In this document: piece by piece, positions 9,193 through 17,811 of the stretch
How the letters are laid out: each line of letters begins with the position of its first letter
Position numbering within the stretch: the first letter of the stretch is position 1
Origin: Streptomyces mexicanus
GTDB taxonomy: Bacteria > Actinomycetota > Actinomycetes > Streptomycetales > Streptomycetaceae
Direction: 5' to 3'
NCBI RefSeq assembly: GCF_902506575.1
Contig: NZ_LR732544.1
Location: 2,300,029 to 2,340,366, forward strand
DNA: 40,338 bases
Notes under the pieces: model-generated
Told to the model about the DNA's origin: nothing
The model's database searches: none
Seen by the model: the letters and a program-made list of their open reading frames with translations, nothing else
Position numbers and translations under genes: made by a program

Positions 9193-9678
9193 TCACAGCG
9201 CGCGGCCCATGAACACGTCGTCGACGTACTTCCCGTCCAGCAGGAACTCCTCCGGCAGGATGCCCTCCACCACGAACCCCTCGGACGCGTACAGCGCGCG
9301 GGCCGGGGCGTTGTGCCCGAGCACCCGCAGGGTCAGGCGCCGCGCTCCCTGCCGCCGGGCCTCGTCCCGCGCGGCCCGCAGCAGCGCCCGGGCGACGCCC
9401 GCGCCGCGGGCCTCCTCCGCGACGGCCAGCCCCCGGATCTGCCGGACGTGCGCGTTGCACGCCAGCGGGGTGGCCCGGCCCAGCCGCAGGTAGCCGACGA
9501 CCGTGCCGTCCAGCTCGGCGACGAGGATCTCCTCGGGCCCGGACCGCTCGGTGAAGAACGGCTCGTCCGGCTCGGGGCGGGGCTGCACGGCGTGCAGCGG
9601 GGACCACACGGCCCGGTCGAGCCGGGCCAGCGGCCCGTCGTCGGCGAGTGTGGCGGGACGTATGCGCAGATCGGGCAT
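9193..9678 (-). CDS. GNAT family N-acetyltransferase
   Basis: A 161-residue acetyl-CoA-dependent acyltransferase. The GNAT core is complete: N-terminal strand MPDLRIRPATLADDGPLARL, the strand pair ILVAELDGTVVGYLRLG, the acetyl-CoA pyrophosphate loop RQIRGLAVAEEARGAGVARALL (the Q/RxxGxG/A region), and the C-terminal LTLRVLGHNAPARALYASEGFVVEGILPEEF typical of RimI/RimJ-like enzymes. The substrate is unknown. ATG at 9678 is chosen; a GTG at 9687 in frame is an alternative. It is divergent from the epimerase gene by about 70 bp. Confidence 0.88.
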   Translation of the reverse strand: MPDLRIRPATLADDGPLARLDRAVWSPLHAVQPRPEPDEPFFTERSGPEEILVAELDGTVVGYLRLGRATPLACNAHVRQIRGLAVAEEARGAGVARALLRAARDEARRQGARRLTLRVLGHNAPARALYASEGFVVEGILPEEFLLDGKYVDDVFMGRAL

Positions 9679-9750
9679 GACGCTCACTCTACGGCCCGCT
9701 CGGGCGCGGTCCGCAGGGGTTTTCCGGGGCGGGGCGGGCAGGATGGGCGC

Positions 9751-10647
9751 ATGGAACGTGCACGCGTCGCGGTGGCCGGTGCCTCCGGACTGATCGGCAG
9801 CGCTCTGGTGCGGTCCCTGGCCGCGGACGGACACCACGTGGTGCGCCTGGTGCGCCGCTCGGCCCGTGGCGCGGACGAGGTCTGCTGGGACCCCGAGAAC
9901 CAGTACGTGGACGCGGCGGGGCTCGCCGGGGGCGACGCCGTGGTGAACCTGGCGGGCGCCGGGGTGGGCGACCACCGCTGGACGGAGGCGGACAAGAAGA
10001 AGCTCCGGGACAGCCGGGGGCTCGGCACGGCGGCGCTCGCCGAGGCCCTCGCCGGACTCGACACCCCGCCGCGGGTCTTCGTCAGCGGCAGCGCGATCGG
10101 CTTCTACGGCGACACCGGCGACAGGACCGTGAACGAGGACGCGCCGCCCGGGGACGGGTTCCTCGCCCGGTTGTGCGTGGAGTGGGAGGAGGCCGCGGCC
10201 CCGGCGCAGGAGGCGGGCGTGCGGACGGTGTTCGCGCGCACCGGTCTGGTGGTGACCCGTCAGGGCGGGGCGTGGGGACGGCTGTTCCCGCTGTTCCGGG
10301 CCGGGCTGGGCGGACGGCTGGGCGACGGGCGGCAGTACTGGTCGTTCATCGCGCTGCACGACGAGGTCGCGGCGCTGCGCCATCTCATCGACACCGACGG
10401 CCTGTCGGGACCGGTCAACCTCACCGCCCCCGAGCCGCTGACGAACGCGCAGATCACCGCGGTGATGGGCCGGGTGCTGCGCCGGCCGACGCCGCTGCCG
10501 GTGCCGGCGCCGGTGCTGCGGGCGGCGCTCGGGGAGATGGCGGGGGACGTGCTGGGCAGCGCGCGGGTGGTGCCCGAGCGCCTGGTGGAGTCGGGGTTCT
10601 CGTTCGCGTTCCCGGGGATCGAGGACGCCCTGCGGGCGGCCCTGTGA
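9751..10647 (+). CDS. TIGR01777-family NAD(P)-binding epimerase-like protein (DUF1731)
   Basis: A 298-residue extended short-chain dehydrogenase-like protein. The N-terminal Rossmann motif is VAVAGASGLIGSALVRSL (residues 6-23), and the family landmarks VVNLAGAGVGDHRWTEADKKKLRDSR, SGSAIGFYGDTGDRTVNED and FLARLCVEWEEAA follow. The C-terminal DUF1731 region runs from RPTPLPVPAPVLRAALGEMA to FSFAFPGIEDALRAAL. Family members include E. coli YfcH and plant GC1/SulA; the substrate is not known. GGCAGGATGGG lies just before the ATG at 9751. Confidence 0.9.
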   Translation: MERARVAVAGASGLIGSALVRSLAADGHHVVRLVRRSARGADEVCWDPENQYVDAAGLAGGDAVVNLAGAGVGDHRWTEADKKKLRDSRGLGTAALAEALAGLDTPPRVFVSGSAIGFYGDTGDRTVNEDAPPGDGFLARLCVEWEEAAAPAQEAGVRTVFARTGLVVTRQGGAWGRLFPLFRAGLGGRLGDGRQYWSFIALHDEVAALRHLIDTDGLSGPVNLTAPEPLTNAQITAVMGRVLRRPTPLPVPAPVLRAALGEMAGDVLGSARVVPERLVESGFSFAFPGIEDALRAAL

Positions 10648-11019
10648 CGGACGGGTACCGGGCCGTACGTGCGGCCTGTGACGGACCGGCACCACCCGGG
10701 CGCGACGTGCTGACGGCTCCCTGAGCGGTGCGCCGGAACCCCTGGGTGATACGCCCACCGGCCTGAGCGATGTGCCGGAACCCCCGGGTGACGCGCCGAC
10801 AGCTCCCCGGGCGATGCGCCCACCGCGCCCTGGGTGACGTACCGAGGCCGCTCCGCGAAACATTGCGACCGTATGCGACCGCCGTGCGACCGTGCCCTGT
10901 CGATGCGCGACTGCACCCGACCGATCAGGGCGCCCTAACCTCGACGCGAACTCGGGTATTCCTCAAGCCGGTCGAGGGCATCACCCCTGCACCGGTCGCG
11001 CAACCTCGAGGAGGGGCAC
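10648..11019. other. 372-bp gene-free region with repeats and promoter
   Basis: No convincing gene. From 10696 to 10849 it holds six or seven degenerate 20-25-bp direct units. From 10864 to 10891 it holds three copies of TGCGACC spaced 10 and 11 bp. The remainder leads to the RBS GAGGAGGGG (11009-11016) of the oxidoreductase gene. Confidence 0.6.
10696..10849. repeat. Degenerate tandem repeat, about 22-bp unit
   Basis: Units start near 10696, 10721, 10743, 10763, 10785, 10807 and 10830. A typical unit is CGGGTGACGCGCCGACAGCT. Alternate units are most similar (CTGAGCGGTGCGCCGGAACC at 10721 and CTGAGCGATGTGCCGGAACC at 10763). Confidence 0.55.
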
Positions 11020-12429
11020 GTGCTTGAGCCCGCGTACCAGGTGGATGTCGTCGTGGTGGGGGCCGGGGTCGCCGGGCTCTTCGCGGCGCATCGGCTGACC
11101 AGCGCAGGAGTAACGACCGCAGTCCTGGAAGCCGCCCCGTGGGTGGGCGGCCGCATGTCGACGGAGAAGGTGGACGGGTTCCGCCTCGACCGGATCGGGC
11201 AGTTGCTGCTCACCTCGTATCCGGAGCTGACCCACGGCCCGGGACTGGAGGCGCTCGTGCTGCGCCCCTTCGCGCCGGGGGTCCTGCTGCACAGCGACGG
11301 ACGCCACCACCGCGCGGGCGCCCCGGCGGGCAGCGGGGGCGCACGGAGCGCACTGAACGCTGTGCGCGCCCTCGCAAGCGCCCCCCGGTCGTCCGCGGCG
11401 CTCCCCCGGGCGTTCGTCCCCGAGACCGCACCACCGGCGCGGACCGGCCGCCCGGTGCCGTCCGACCGGGTCCAGCCGTTCGGCATCGGCACGCCGCTGC
11501 GGCTGCGCGCCGCGCTGGCCCGCCTGGCCGCCACGCCGGTCGAACGCCTGCTGGCCCGCCCGGAGCTGCCGGCCGGCGAGGCGCTGGCGGCGCGCGGGCT
11601 GCCGCCCCGGACCGTGGACGGTTTCCTGCGTCCGCTGCTGGCCGCCCTGCTGTGCGACCCGGACCTCACCAGCTCCAGCCGGTGCGCGGACCTCGCGCTG
11701 CGCGCCTTCGCCGGCGGCCGGCTGTGCCTGCCGGAGGGCGGCGCGGACGTCCTGCCGGAGCTGCTGGCCGCCGCGCTGCCGACCGGCACGGTGCACACCG
11801 GCGTCCGGGTCACCTCGGTGTCCACCACCAGGGTGACCACCGCCGAGCACGGCGAGATCCGCTGCCGTGCCGTGCTGGTCGCCACCGACGCGCGCGCCGC
11901 CGCCGACCTGCTGCCGGGGCTGCGGGTGCCGGACTTCCACCCGGTGACGGTGGTGCACCACACCACGGAGGACGCGCCGGACACCGGCGGGCACCTGCTG
12001 CTCGACGCCGACCGCTCGGGGCCGGTCGCGCACGCGGCGGTGATCAGCCGCGTCGATCCCTCGCGCGCGCCCGTCGGCCGGGCCCTGGTGTCGTCGACGG
12101 TGCTGGGGACGCCGCCGGCCGACGTCGACACCGCCGTACGCCGTCACCTCGGCCGTCTGTACGGCACCTCGACCGCGCGCTGGGAGACGCTCGCCGTGCA
12201 CCACACCCCCGAGGCGGTGCCCGCCATGCGGCCCCCGCACGACCTGCGGCGTCCCGTCCGACTCCTGGCGGGCCTGTACGTCTGCGGCGACCACCGCGAC
12301 ACCAGCACCGTCCAGGGCGCCCTGCACTCGGCCCACCGTGCCGCCTCCGCCCTGCTGGCGGACCTGGGCGCGGGCCGCTCCCTGCACCGCGCGGACCCGG
12401 CCGCCACCCCCGCGCGGGCGGCGGCCTGA
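11020..12429 (+). CDS. FAD-dependent oxidoreductase (amine oxidase/protoporphyrinogen oxidase-like)
   Basis: A 469-residue flavoprotein. The N-terminal dinucleotide-binding motif VVVVGAGVAGLFAAHRL (about residues 6-22) is followed by the second FAD motif LEAAPWVGGRMSTEKVDGFRLD, as in the amine oxidase and phytoene desaturase superfamily. Near the C-terminus, VRLLAGLYVCGDHRDTSTVQGALHSAHRAA is the usual closing FAD motif, ending with GA-hSGxxAA-like residues. The substrate is unknown. GTG at 11020 is supported by GAGGAGGGG 4 bp upstream. It is convergent with the TPR-type regulator gene and has no operon partner. Confidence 0.88.
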   Translation: MLEPAYQVDVVVVGAGVAGLFAAHRLTSAGVTTAVLEAAPWVGGRMSTEKVDGFRLDRIGQLLLTSYPELTHGPGLEALVLRPFAPGVLLHSDGRHHRAGAPAGSGGARSALNAVRALASAPRSSAALPRAFVPETAPPARTGRPVPSDRVQPFGIGTPLRLRAALARLAATPVERLLARPELPAGEALAARGLPPRTVDGFLRPLLAALLCDPDLTSSSRCADLALRAFAGGRLCLPEGGADVLPELLAAALPTGTVHTGVRVTSVSTTRVTTAEHGEIRCRAVLVATDARAAADLLPGLRVPDFHPVTVVHHTTEDAPDTGGHLLLDADRSGPVAHAAVISRVDPSRAPVGRALVSSTVLGTPPADVDTAVRRHLGRLYGTSTARWETLAVHHTPEAVPAMRPPHDLRRPVRLLAGLYVCGDHRDTSTVQGALHSAHRAASALLADLGAGRSLHRADPAATPARAAA

Positions 12430-12447
12430 GCCGCCGGCGGCTGTCCG

Positions 12448-13950
12448 TCAGCCCAGGGCCGCGACCTTGTCGCGGTAGGTGCGCACCGCCGTCGCGTCCT
12501 TGTGGGGTTCCAGGCGGCGTTCGAAGTCCTGGACGTACTCGTGGGCGCGCACCGAACGCATGTCGGCGGCCTGGGCGGCCGCCTCGGCGCCCAGGCGGCA
12601 GGCCTGGTCGAGGTCGCCCAGGCCGAGGCGCGCGGTGGCCAGGACGACGCGGCAGAACAGCCGGCTGCGGGCGTACGCCGGGGCGCGCAACTGCAGCGCG
12701 CGCTCGGCGTGCTGGGCGGCGGCGCGGTACTGCTGCAGGTCGCGGTGGCAGTGCGCGAACTCCTCGCTGAGGTGGCCCTCGTCGAAGGAGCGTGCCCAGC
12801 AGGGCGCCTCGTCTCCGGGCCCGGCGCTCTCCAGGGCGCGTTCGGCGCGCACCAGGGAGGCCGTGCACGCGCGCACCTCACCGAGGACGGCGTGCCCGCG
12901 TGCCTCGGCGGCGTGCAGCATCGCCTGCACCACCGGCGGGACGGAGCCGCCGAGCCCCTGCTGGGCCACCCGGGCGAGCTGGACCGCCTCCCGGCCGTGC
13001 GCGAGGTAGACGGCCTGCCGGCTCATGGTGACCAGGACGTACGCCCCGTAGGGGCGGTCGCCCGCCGCCTGGGCCAGCCGCAGCGCCTGCACGAAATACC
13101 GCTGGGCGAGCCCGTGGGCGGCGATGTCGTACGAGGTCCAGCCGGCCAGCCGGGTCAGGTCGGCGGCGGCCGCGAAGAGCCGGCGGCCGGTCTGCTCGCC
13201 GTAGACGCCGCGCAGCATCGGCTCGCACTCGTGCTCCAGGTAGCGCACGAGGGCCTGCCGGGCGTGCCCGCCGCCGTACATGTCGTCCAGGGCGCGGAAC
13301 AGCTCGCCGACCGACCGCAGCGCGGCGATGTCGCCGGCGGTGACCCGCTGGCCCGCCTCCCGCTCGCTGCGGTCGCGCTCGGCGCGCCCGCGCTGGCGGG
13401 GCACCCCGCCCACCGGCGGCCTGCCGCCGGCGAGCGGCCCTGCGCCGTCCGGGCGGCCCTGGGCGGGGACCCGCGCGGCCGACGGCTGCGGCTCGCCGCG
13501 GGCGACTCGGTCGTCGGCCCGTCCGATCAGCCAGTCCCGGCTGGGCACGACGAGCCCGGCCGGGGTGAAGGCGATCTTGCGCAGTTCGGCGTGGCTGCCG
13601 GAGTCCTTGCGCCACAGCCCGCCGACGATGTCGACGGCCTCCTCGGGGGTGGCGGCGAATTCGAGCCCGGCGTACACCGGCGCGCAGGCGTCCAGGCCGA
13701 GGTCCTGGGCGGTCAGGCGGCGGCCGAGGCGGCGGGTGAAGACCTCGGCGATCAGGGCGGGTGTGGTGCCCCGGGGCTGCTGGCCGCGCAGCCAGCGGGT
13801 GACCGAGGTCTTGTCGTATCTCAGGTCCAGCCCGTGTTCGAGGCCGAGCTGGTCCACGCGACGGGCCAGACCTGCGTTGGAGAACCCCGCTTCTGCGATG
13901 AGCGCGGCGAGCTGGCGGTTGGGGGTGCGCTGCGCGGGTCGTTCCGTCAT
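12448..13950 (-). CDS. Large HTH/TPR regulator, NsdA-like
   Basis: A 500-residue protein with an atypical N-terminal DNA-binding region (residues 1 to about 80; RQLAALIAEAGFSNAGLARRVDQLG, then TSVTRWLRGQQPRGTTPALIAEVFTRRLG). The long C-terminal half is helical and tetratricopeptide-like (about 230-490), with Ala-rich pairs such as YRAAAQHAERALQL and LARVAQQGL. A low-complexity linker (about 165-220) separates them. This layout is shared by Streptomyces NsdA-like proteins, where NsdA represses sporulation and antibiotic production; assignment to that role is by similarity only. ATG at 13950 starts the recognised N-terminus (MTERPAQRTPNRQL); longer upstream starts would run into the lipB promoter region. 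Confidence 0.8.
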   Translation of the reverse strand: MTERPAQRTPNRQLAALIAEAGFSNAGLARRVDQLGLEHGLDLRYDKTSVTRWLRGQQPRGTTPALIAEVFTRRLGRRLTAQDLGLDACAPVYAGLEFAATPEEAVDIVGGLWRKDSGSHAELRKIAFTPAGLVVPSRDWLIGRADDRVARGEPQPSAARVPAQGRPDGAGPLAGGRPPVGGVPRQRGRAERDRSEREAGQRVTAGDIAALRSVGELFRALDDMYGGGHARQALVRYLEHECEPMLRGVYGEQTGRRLFAAAADLTRLAGWTSYDIAAHGLAQRYFVQALRLAQAAGDRPYGAYVLVTMSRQAVYLAHGREAVQLARVAQQGLGGSVPPVVQAMLHAAEARGHAVLGEVRACTASLVRAERALESAGPGDEAPCWARSFDEGHLSEEFAHCHRDLQQYRAAAQHAERALQLRAPAYARSRLFCRVVLATARLGLGDLDQACRLGAEAAAQAADMRSVRAHEYVQDFERRLEPHKDATAVRTYRDKVAALG

Positions 13951-14204
13951 CTGCGGTGCGGTCTCCTGCCTTACGGGCAGCCACGCGGCCGCGTGGTGCC
14001 CGGATTGCCTGTGAGCAGCCCTGATGGCCTCATGAACGGCGTGAATGTAGCGGAGAGTGAGCGCCCGACTGCGACCTTGGCGCGGCATTCATCCGATCGT
14101 GTGAGGATTGCCCCCCTGGGCTGACGCATGGCGGCCGGTCGCACCGGTCGTACAGTGGCGTGGGCACGTTTCGTGCCTTACGACCTTCCAGGGAGGCGCT
14201 TGCC

Positions 14205-15002
14205 GTGAGTGAGTTGCGGTTCGTCCGCATGGGATTCGGTGCCGAGGCCGTGGAGTACCAGGCGGCCTGGGACGAGCAGCGCCGCGTGCACGCGGCCCGG
14301 TTCGCGGACGAGGTCCCCGACACCGTGCTGCTCCTGGAGCATCCCCCGGTCTACACCGCCGGGCGGCGCACGGAGGACAGCGAGCGCCCGCTGGACGGCA
14401 CCCCCGTCATCGACGTGGACCGCGGCGGCAAGATCACCTGGCACGGTCCGGGCCAGCTGGTCGGCTACCCCATCCAGAAGCTCCCCCGCCCGGTGGACGT
14501 GGTCGCGCACGTGCGCCGCCTGGAGGAGGCGCTGATCCGCACCTGCGCGGAGTTCGGCCTCGAGACCACCCGGGTCGAGGGCCGCAGCGGCGTGTGGGTG
14601 CTCGGCGACCCGGTCGAGCAGCGGCCCTCGCTCGGCGGGCTCTCCCTCGACTTCGACCCGCGCCTGAACGACGAGGAGTTCGACCCGCGGCTCAACGGCC
14701 CGGAGTACGCCCCGTCCAACGCCGGGCAGCGCCGCGAGGACCGCAAGATCGCCCAGATCGGCATCCGCGTGGCCAAGGGCGTCACCATGCACGGCTTCTC
14801 GTTCAACGTGAACCCCGACATGAAGTGGTTCGACCGCATCATCCCGTGCGGCATCCGCGACGCGGGCGTCACCTCGCTGGCCGCCGAGCTGGGCCGGGAG
14901 ATCACCATCGCCGAGGTGCTGCCGGTGGTCGAGCGCCACCTGCGCGACATCCTGGAGAACGCCGAGCTGAAGCCGCGCGTGATCGAGAAGGCGACCGCCT
15001 GA
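14205..15002 (+). CDS. lipB: Octanoyl-[acyl-carrier-protein]:protein N-octanoyltransferase
   Basis: A 265-residue enzyme that transfers octanoate from acyl carrier protein to the lipoyl domains of E2 and H proteins, the first step of lipoate synthesis. The family motif is [18 protein letters not shown]. The conserved Lys lies in [12 protein letters not shown], and the acyl-thioester Cys in [13 protein letters not shown]. An insert at about residues 145-180 carries FDPRLN twice; from memory this is usual in actinobacterial LipB. GTG at 14205 follows AGGGAGG with 8-bp spacing; the GTG at 14160 lacks a site. lipA follows after 221 bp. Confidence 0.96.
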   Translation: MSELRFVRMGFGAEAVEYQAAWDEQRRVHAARFADEVPDTVLLLEHPPVYTAGRRTEDSERPLDGTPVIDVDRGGKITWHGPGQLVGYPIQKLPRPVDVVAHVRRLEEALIRTCAEFGLETTRVEGRSGVWVLGDPVEQRPSLGGLSLDFDPRLNDEEFDPRLNGPEYAPSNAGQRREDRKIAQIGIRVAKGVTMHGFSFNVNPDMKWFDRIIPCGIRDAGVTSLAAELGREITIAEVLPVVERHLRDILENAELKPRVIEKATA

Positions 15003-15090
15003 ACCGCGCCCGGTGAGGCCGGCCGCCCCCTGGACCGGGCGGCCCGCCGGCCACCGGCCACCTCCCGGACGGCGCCCGGTGGGGCGGACG

Positions 15091-15123
15091 CCGCCCGCCG
15101 GCGAGTCCCCGCTCGGCGGGCGG
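15091..15123 (+). terminator. Hairpin between lipB and lipA
   Basis: A 10-bp stem (CCGCCCGCCG, 15091-15100, with 15114-15123) and 13-nt loop. No T run follows, so it may be a weak terminator or attenuating structure in the lipB-lipA spacer. Confidence 0.45.
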
Positions 15124-15223
15124 GAATGATCTCCCGGTTCCGCAGGTTGGCCTCACCGGCAGGGCGCATCACACACGGGCGTACGCTGGGTACGCCGAAG
15201 AATCGAAGCTACAGGGAGCCGAC

Positions 15224-16189
15224 GTGTCCGCAGTCGCACCCGACGGACGCAAGTTGCTGCGCCTGGAGGTCCGCAACAGCCAGACCCCCATCGAGCGCAA
15301 GCCCGAGTGGATCAAGACCCGGGCGAAAATGGGTCCCGAGTACACGAAGATGCAGAACCTCGTGAAGAGCGAGGGCCTGCACACGGTCTGCCAGGAAGCC
15401 GGCTGCCCGAACATCTACGAGTGCTGGGAGGACCGCGAGGCCACCTTCCTCATCGGCGGCGACCAGTGCACCCGGCGCTGCGACTTCTGCCAGATCGACA
15501 CCGGCAAGCCCGAGGCCCTGGACCGCGACGAGCCGCGCCGCGTGGGCGAGTCGGTGGTCACGATGGACCTGAACTACGCCACCATCACCGGCGTCGCCCG
15601 CGACGACCTCGACGACGGCGGCGCCTGGCTGTACGCGGAGACCGTCCGCCAGATCCACCGGCAGACCGCGCACCGCGAGGGCGGCCGCACCAAGGTCGAG
15701 CTGCTGGCCCCCGACTTCAACGCGGTGCCCGAGCAGCTGGCGGAGGTCTTCGAGTCCCGCCCGGAGGTCTTCGCGCACAACGTCGAGACGGTGCCGCGGA
15801 TCTTCAAGCGGATCCGCCCCGGCTTCCGCTACGAGCGCTCCCTGAAGGTCATCACCGAGGCGCGCGACTTCGGCCTGGTCACCAAGTCCAACCTGATCCT
15901 CGGCATGGGCGAGACCCGCGAGGAGGTCAGCGAGGCGCTCAAGCAGCTGCACGACGCGGGCTGCGAGCTGGTCACCATCACCCAGTACCTGCGTCCGAGC
16001 GTGCGCCACCACCCGGTGGAGCGCTGGGTGAAGCCGCAGGAGTTCGTGGAGCTGAAGGAGGAGGCCGAGCAGATCGGCTTCTCGGGCGTGATGTCCGGAC
16101 CGCTGGTACGGTCCTCCTACCGTGCCGGCCGGCTGTACCAGATGGCGATCGAGAAGCGCGGCGCCTTCGTCGCCGCCCAGGCCGTCTGA
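15224..16189 (+). CDS. lipA: Lipoyl synthase
   Basis: A 321-residue radical-SAM enzyme that inserts two sulfur atoms into protein-bound octanoyl chains to make lipoyl groups. It has both clusters: the auxiliary cluster [12 protein letters not shown] (Cys 56, 61, 67) and the radical-SAM cluster CTRRCDFC (Cys 82, 86, 89). The C-terminal RSSYRAG (from residue 296) carries the conserved Ser that ligates the auxiliary cluster. GTG at 15224 is preceded by AGGGAGC. Together with lipB it should supply lipoyl groups to E2 proteins such as SucB. Confidence 0.97.
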   Translation: MSAVAPDGRKLLRLEVRNSQTPIERKPEWIKTRAKMGPEYTKMQNLVKSEGLHTVCQEAGCPNIYECWEDREATFLIGGDQCTRRCDFCQIDTGKPEALDRDEPRRVGESVVTMDLNYATITGVARDDLDDGGAWLYAETVRQIHRQTAHREGGRTKVELLAPDFNAVPEQLAEVFESRPEVFAHNVETVPRIFKRIRPGFRYERSLKVITEARDFGLVTKSNLILGMGETREEVSEALKQLHDAGCELVTITQYLRPSVRHHPVERWVKPQEFVELKEEAEQIGFSGVMSGPLVRSSYRAGRLYQMAIEKRGAFVAAQAV

Positions 16190-16215
16190 TCCCGGCCGCC
16201 GCAGCCTGACCCCCC

Positions 16216-16251
16216 CGTCACCCGCCGTGCCCCGCAGCGCGGCGGGTGACG
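16216..16251 (+). terminator. lipA terminator
   Basis: An 11-bp stem (CGTCACCCGCC, 16216-16226, with 16241-16251) continuing inward with G-C, wobble and two more pairs around a short loop, 27 bp after lipA. Confidence 0.75.
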
Positions 16252-16385
16252 CTGTGAATTCGCACACCAGAAGCTACCCTTGGGTAACGACCGATACGAC
16301 GCGGTCCCGACCGTCACCGCAGATGAGGGCGCCCGTCAGGACCGCGTCAGCCGTTCGGCCCGCGGCATCGGGGTTTCATCGGGGT

Positions 16386-16436
16386 TTGACCGACTGGTCA
16401 CGCCCTGGTAACACCAGTCAGTGACCCTGGAATCAC
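16386..16436 (+). promoter_or_regulatory. Promoter and GlnR-type box of the SCO2195-like gene
   Basis: TTGACC (16386-16391), a 17-bp spacer and TAACAC (16409-16414) form a candidate promoter. Overlapping it are GTCAC-N6-GTAAC (16397-16412) and GTGAC-N6-ATCAC (16421-16436). These resemble paired GlnR half-sites, with an 8-bp rather than 6-bp gap between pairs. Confidence 0.6.
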
Positions 16437-16485
16437 ACCGCGTACCCACGTACACCGGAAGCCGTTGCAAGGGGGGCCCTCCACC

Positions 16486-16689
16486 ATGCAGGCCGCGCAC
16501 GTTCGCGCCACCGCCATCCCGTCGTTCACCGACGCACTCCGGGCGGTCGAGTCGCTGCTCCTGAGAGGCGGCCAGCGCACCGCCCGCCGCAACGCCTGGA
16601 CCTCCGTCCTGGAGGACCGCCGCCGGGCCAAGGACCGCATCGAGGCCCAGCGGGTCCTCGACCAGTTCGCCACCGCCGCCCAGCGCTGA
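16486..16689 (+). CDS. SCO2195-family small GlnR-regulated protein
   Basis: A 67-residue basic protein (MQAAHVRATAIPSF...AAQR) with two probable helices (about FTDALRAVESLLL and RRRAKDRIEAQRVLDQF), no membrane segment and no known activity. It matches, from memory, the family named for S. coelicolor SCO2195, a GlnR target. The position between lipA and the DUF4191 gene and the GlnR-like boxes upstream agree. ATG at 16486 lies 10 bp after AAGGGGGG; an earlier in-frame TTG at 16465 precedes that site and is less likely. It may act in the response to nitrogen limitation, but nothing in the sequence shows how. Confidence 0.82.
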   Translation: MQAAHVRATAIPSFTDALRAVESLLLRGGQRTARRNAWTSVLEDRRRAKDRIEAQRVLDQFATAAQR

Positions 16690-16782
16690 CAGAACCGTTT
16701 CCGCACCCGGCCGGGCAGCGGCCCAGCCCACCACGGGCACTGCCGTTCTCGGCCACTCGCCGGGCCACGTAGACTTCGTGGC

Positions 16783-17484
16783 ATGGCGAGGAAGGAAACC
16801 GCAGCCGAGGCTGCCAACCCGGGGCGACTGAAACAGATCGCCCTGACCTACAAGATGACCCGCAAGGTCGATCCGAAGATCGGCCTCGTACTCGCGGCGG
16901 TCGGCATCGTCGTCTTCGGTGTCCTCCTCGGCATCGGCTTCGCGATCGGCCACCCTGTCTACCTGGGCATCCTGGGCTTCCTGCTCGCCTTCCTCGCGAT
17001 GGCGATCGTCTTCGGCCGCCGGGCCGAGCGGGCCGCCTTCGGGCAGATGGAGGGCCAGCCGGGCGCGGCGGCCGCGGTGCTGGACAACGTCGGCCGCGGC
17101 TGGACGGTCACCCCGGCCGTCGCCATGAACCGCAGCCAGGACGTGGTGCACCGCGCGGTCGGCAAGGCCGGCATCGTCCTGGTCGCCGAGGGCAACCCGA
17201 ACCGGGTGAAGTCCCTGCTCGCCGCCGAGAAGAAGAAGATGAACCGCATCGTGGCCGACGTCCCGGTGCACGATGTGATCGTCGGCACCGGCGAGGGCCA
17301 GGTCGAGCTGAAGAAGCTGCGCACGACCATGCTGAAGTTCCCGCGCGTGCTGACCGGCCCGCAGGTCACCGCCACCAACGACCGGCTGCGCGCCCTGGGC
17401 GACCTGATGACCAACATGCCGCTGCCCAAGGGACCGCTGCCCAAGGGCATGCGCATGCCGAAGGGCGGCCCGCGGATCCGCTAG
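16783..17484 (+). CDS. DUF4191 membrane protein
   Basis: A 233-residue protein. A basic N-terminus (about 1-40) is followed by two adjoining membrane helices (IGLVLAAVGIVVFGVLLGIGFAIG and YLGILGFLLAFLAMAIVFG). A cytoplasmic domain with AAAVLDNVGRGWTVTPAVAMNRSQDVVHRAVGKAGIVLVAEG and VHDVIVGTGEGQVELKKL follows, then a Pro/Lys/Gly tail (LPKGPLPKGMRMPKGG). This is the actinobacterial DUF4191 family, whose role is unknown. ATG at 16783 is the family start. A long hairpin terminator follows, and beyond it a MITE. Confidence 0.9.
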   Translation: MARKETAAEAANPGRLKQIALTYKMTRKVDPKIGLVLAAVGIVVFGVLLGIGFAIGHPVYLGILGFLLAFLAMAIVFGRRAERAAFGQMEGQPGAAAAVLDNVGRGWTVTPAVAMNRSQDVVHRAVGKAGIVLVAEGNPNRVKSLLAAEKKKMNRIVADVPVHDVIVGTGEGQVELKKLRTTMLKFPRVLTGPQVTATNDRLRALGDLMTNMPLPKGPLPKGMRMPKGGPRIR

Positions 17485-17507
17485 CGGCCGCACTCGGCAC
17501 TCCCCGC

Positions 17508-17560
17508 GTACGGCGATGGGGGCGCCCCTGGAGAGATCCGGGGCGCCCCCATCGTCGTAC
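17508..17560 (+). terminator. Terminator of the DUF4191 gene
   Basis: Perfect 15-bp stem (CGATGGGGGCGCCCC, 17514-17528, with 17540-17554). It extends by five more pairs across one G-T wobble (GTACG at 17508 with CGTAC at 17556), giving about 21 bp. Confidence 0.85.
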
Positions 17561-17636
17561 GCGCACTCCTGAGCCCGGCGCGAGGGGCGCGGTCCCTGGG
17601 GGGACCGCCCCGGGCCTCGGGCCGGGTGGGCGGCTG

Positions 17637-17811
17637 GGGCGTGTTTCGAAAGTAGCGTCGTCCGCCCGGAGGGCGGGGCCCGCGGCGTCTGGCGCGGTGC
17701 ATCGCACGGCGGAGGGTCGTCCGCGTACGGGGCGTACGCGGACGAGCCCGACAACGCGACGAGGTGCCGTGCCAGGCGTCGCGGGCCAGACGGGACTTTC
17801 GAAACACGCCC
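17637..17811. mobile_element. 175-bp MITE with 17-bp perfect terminal inverted repeats
   Basis: The terminal repeats are GGGCGTGTTTCGAAAGT at 17637-17653 and its exact complement at 17795-17811. Inside, the arms pair imperfectly over most of the length (GGCCCGCGGCGTCTGGC on the left against GCCAGGCGTCGCGGGCC on the right). The centre is a perfect 12-bp hairpin (17717-17728 with 17734-17745). There is no coding capacity, so it would need a transposase in trans. The terminal sequence resembles ends of Streptomyces IS elements, perhaps of the IS5 type, but the parent cannot be named. Its right terminal base is also the last base of the RDD stop codon. Confidence 0.85.
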
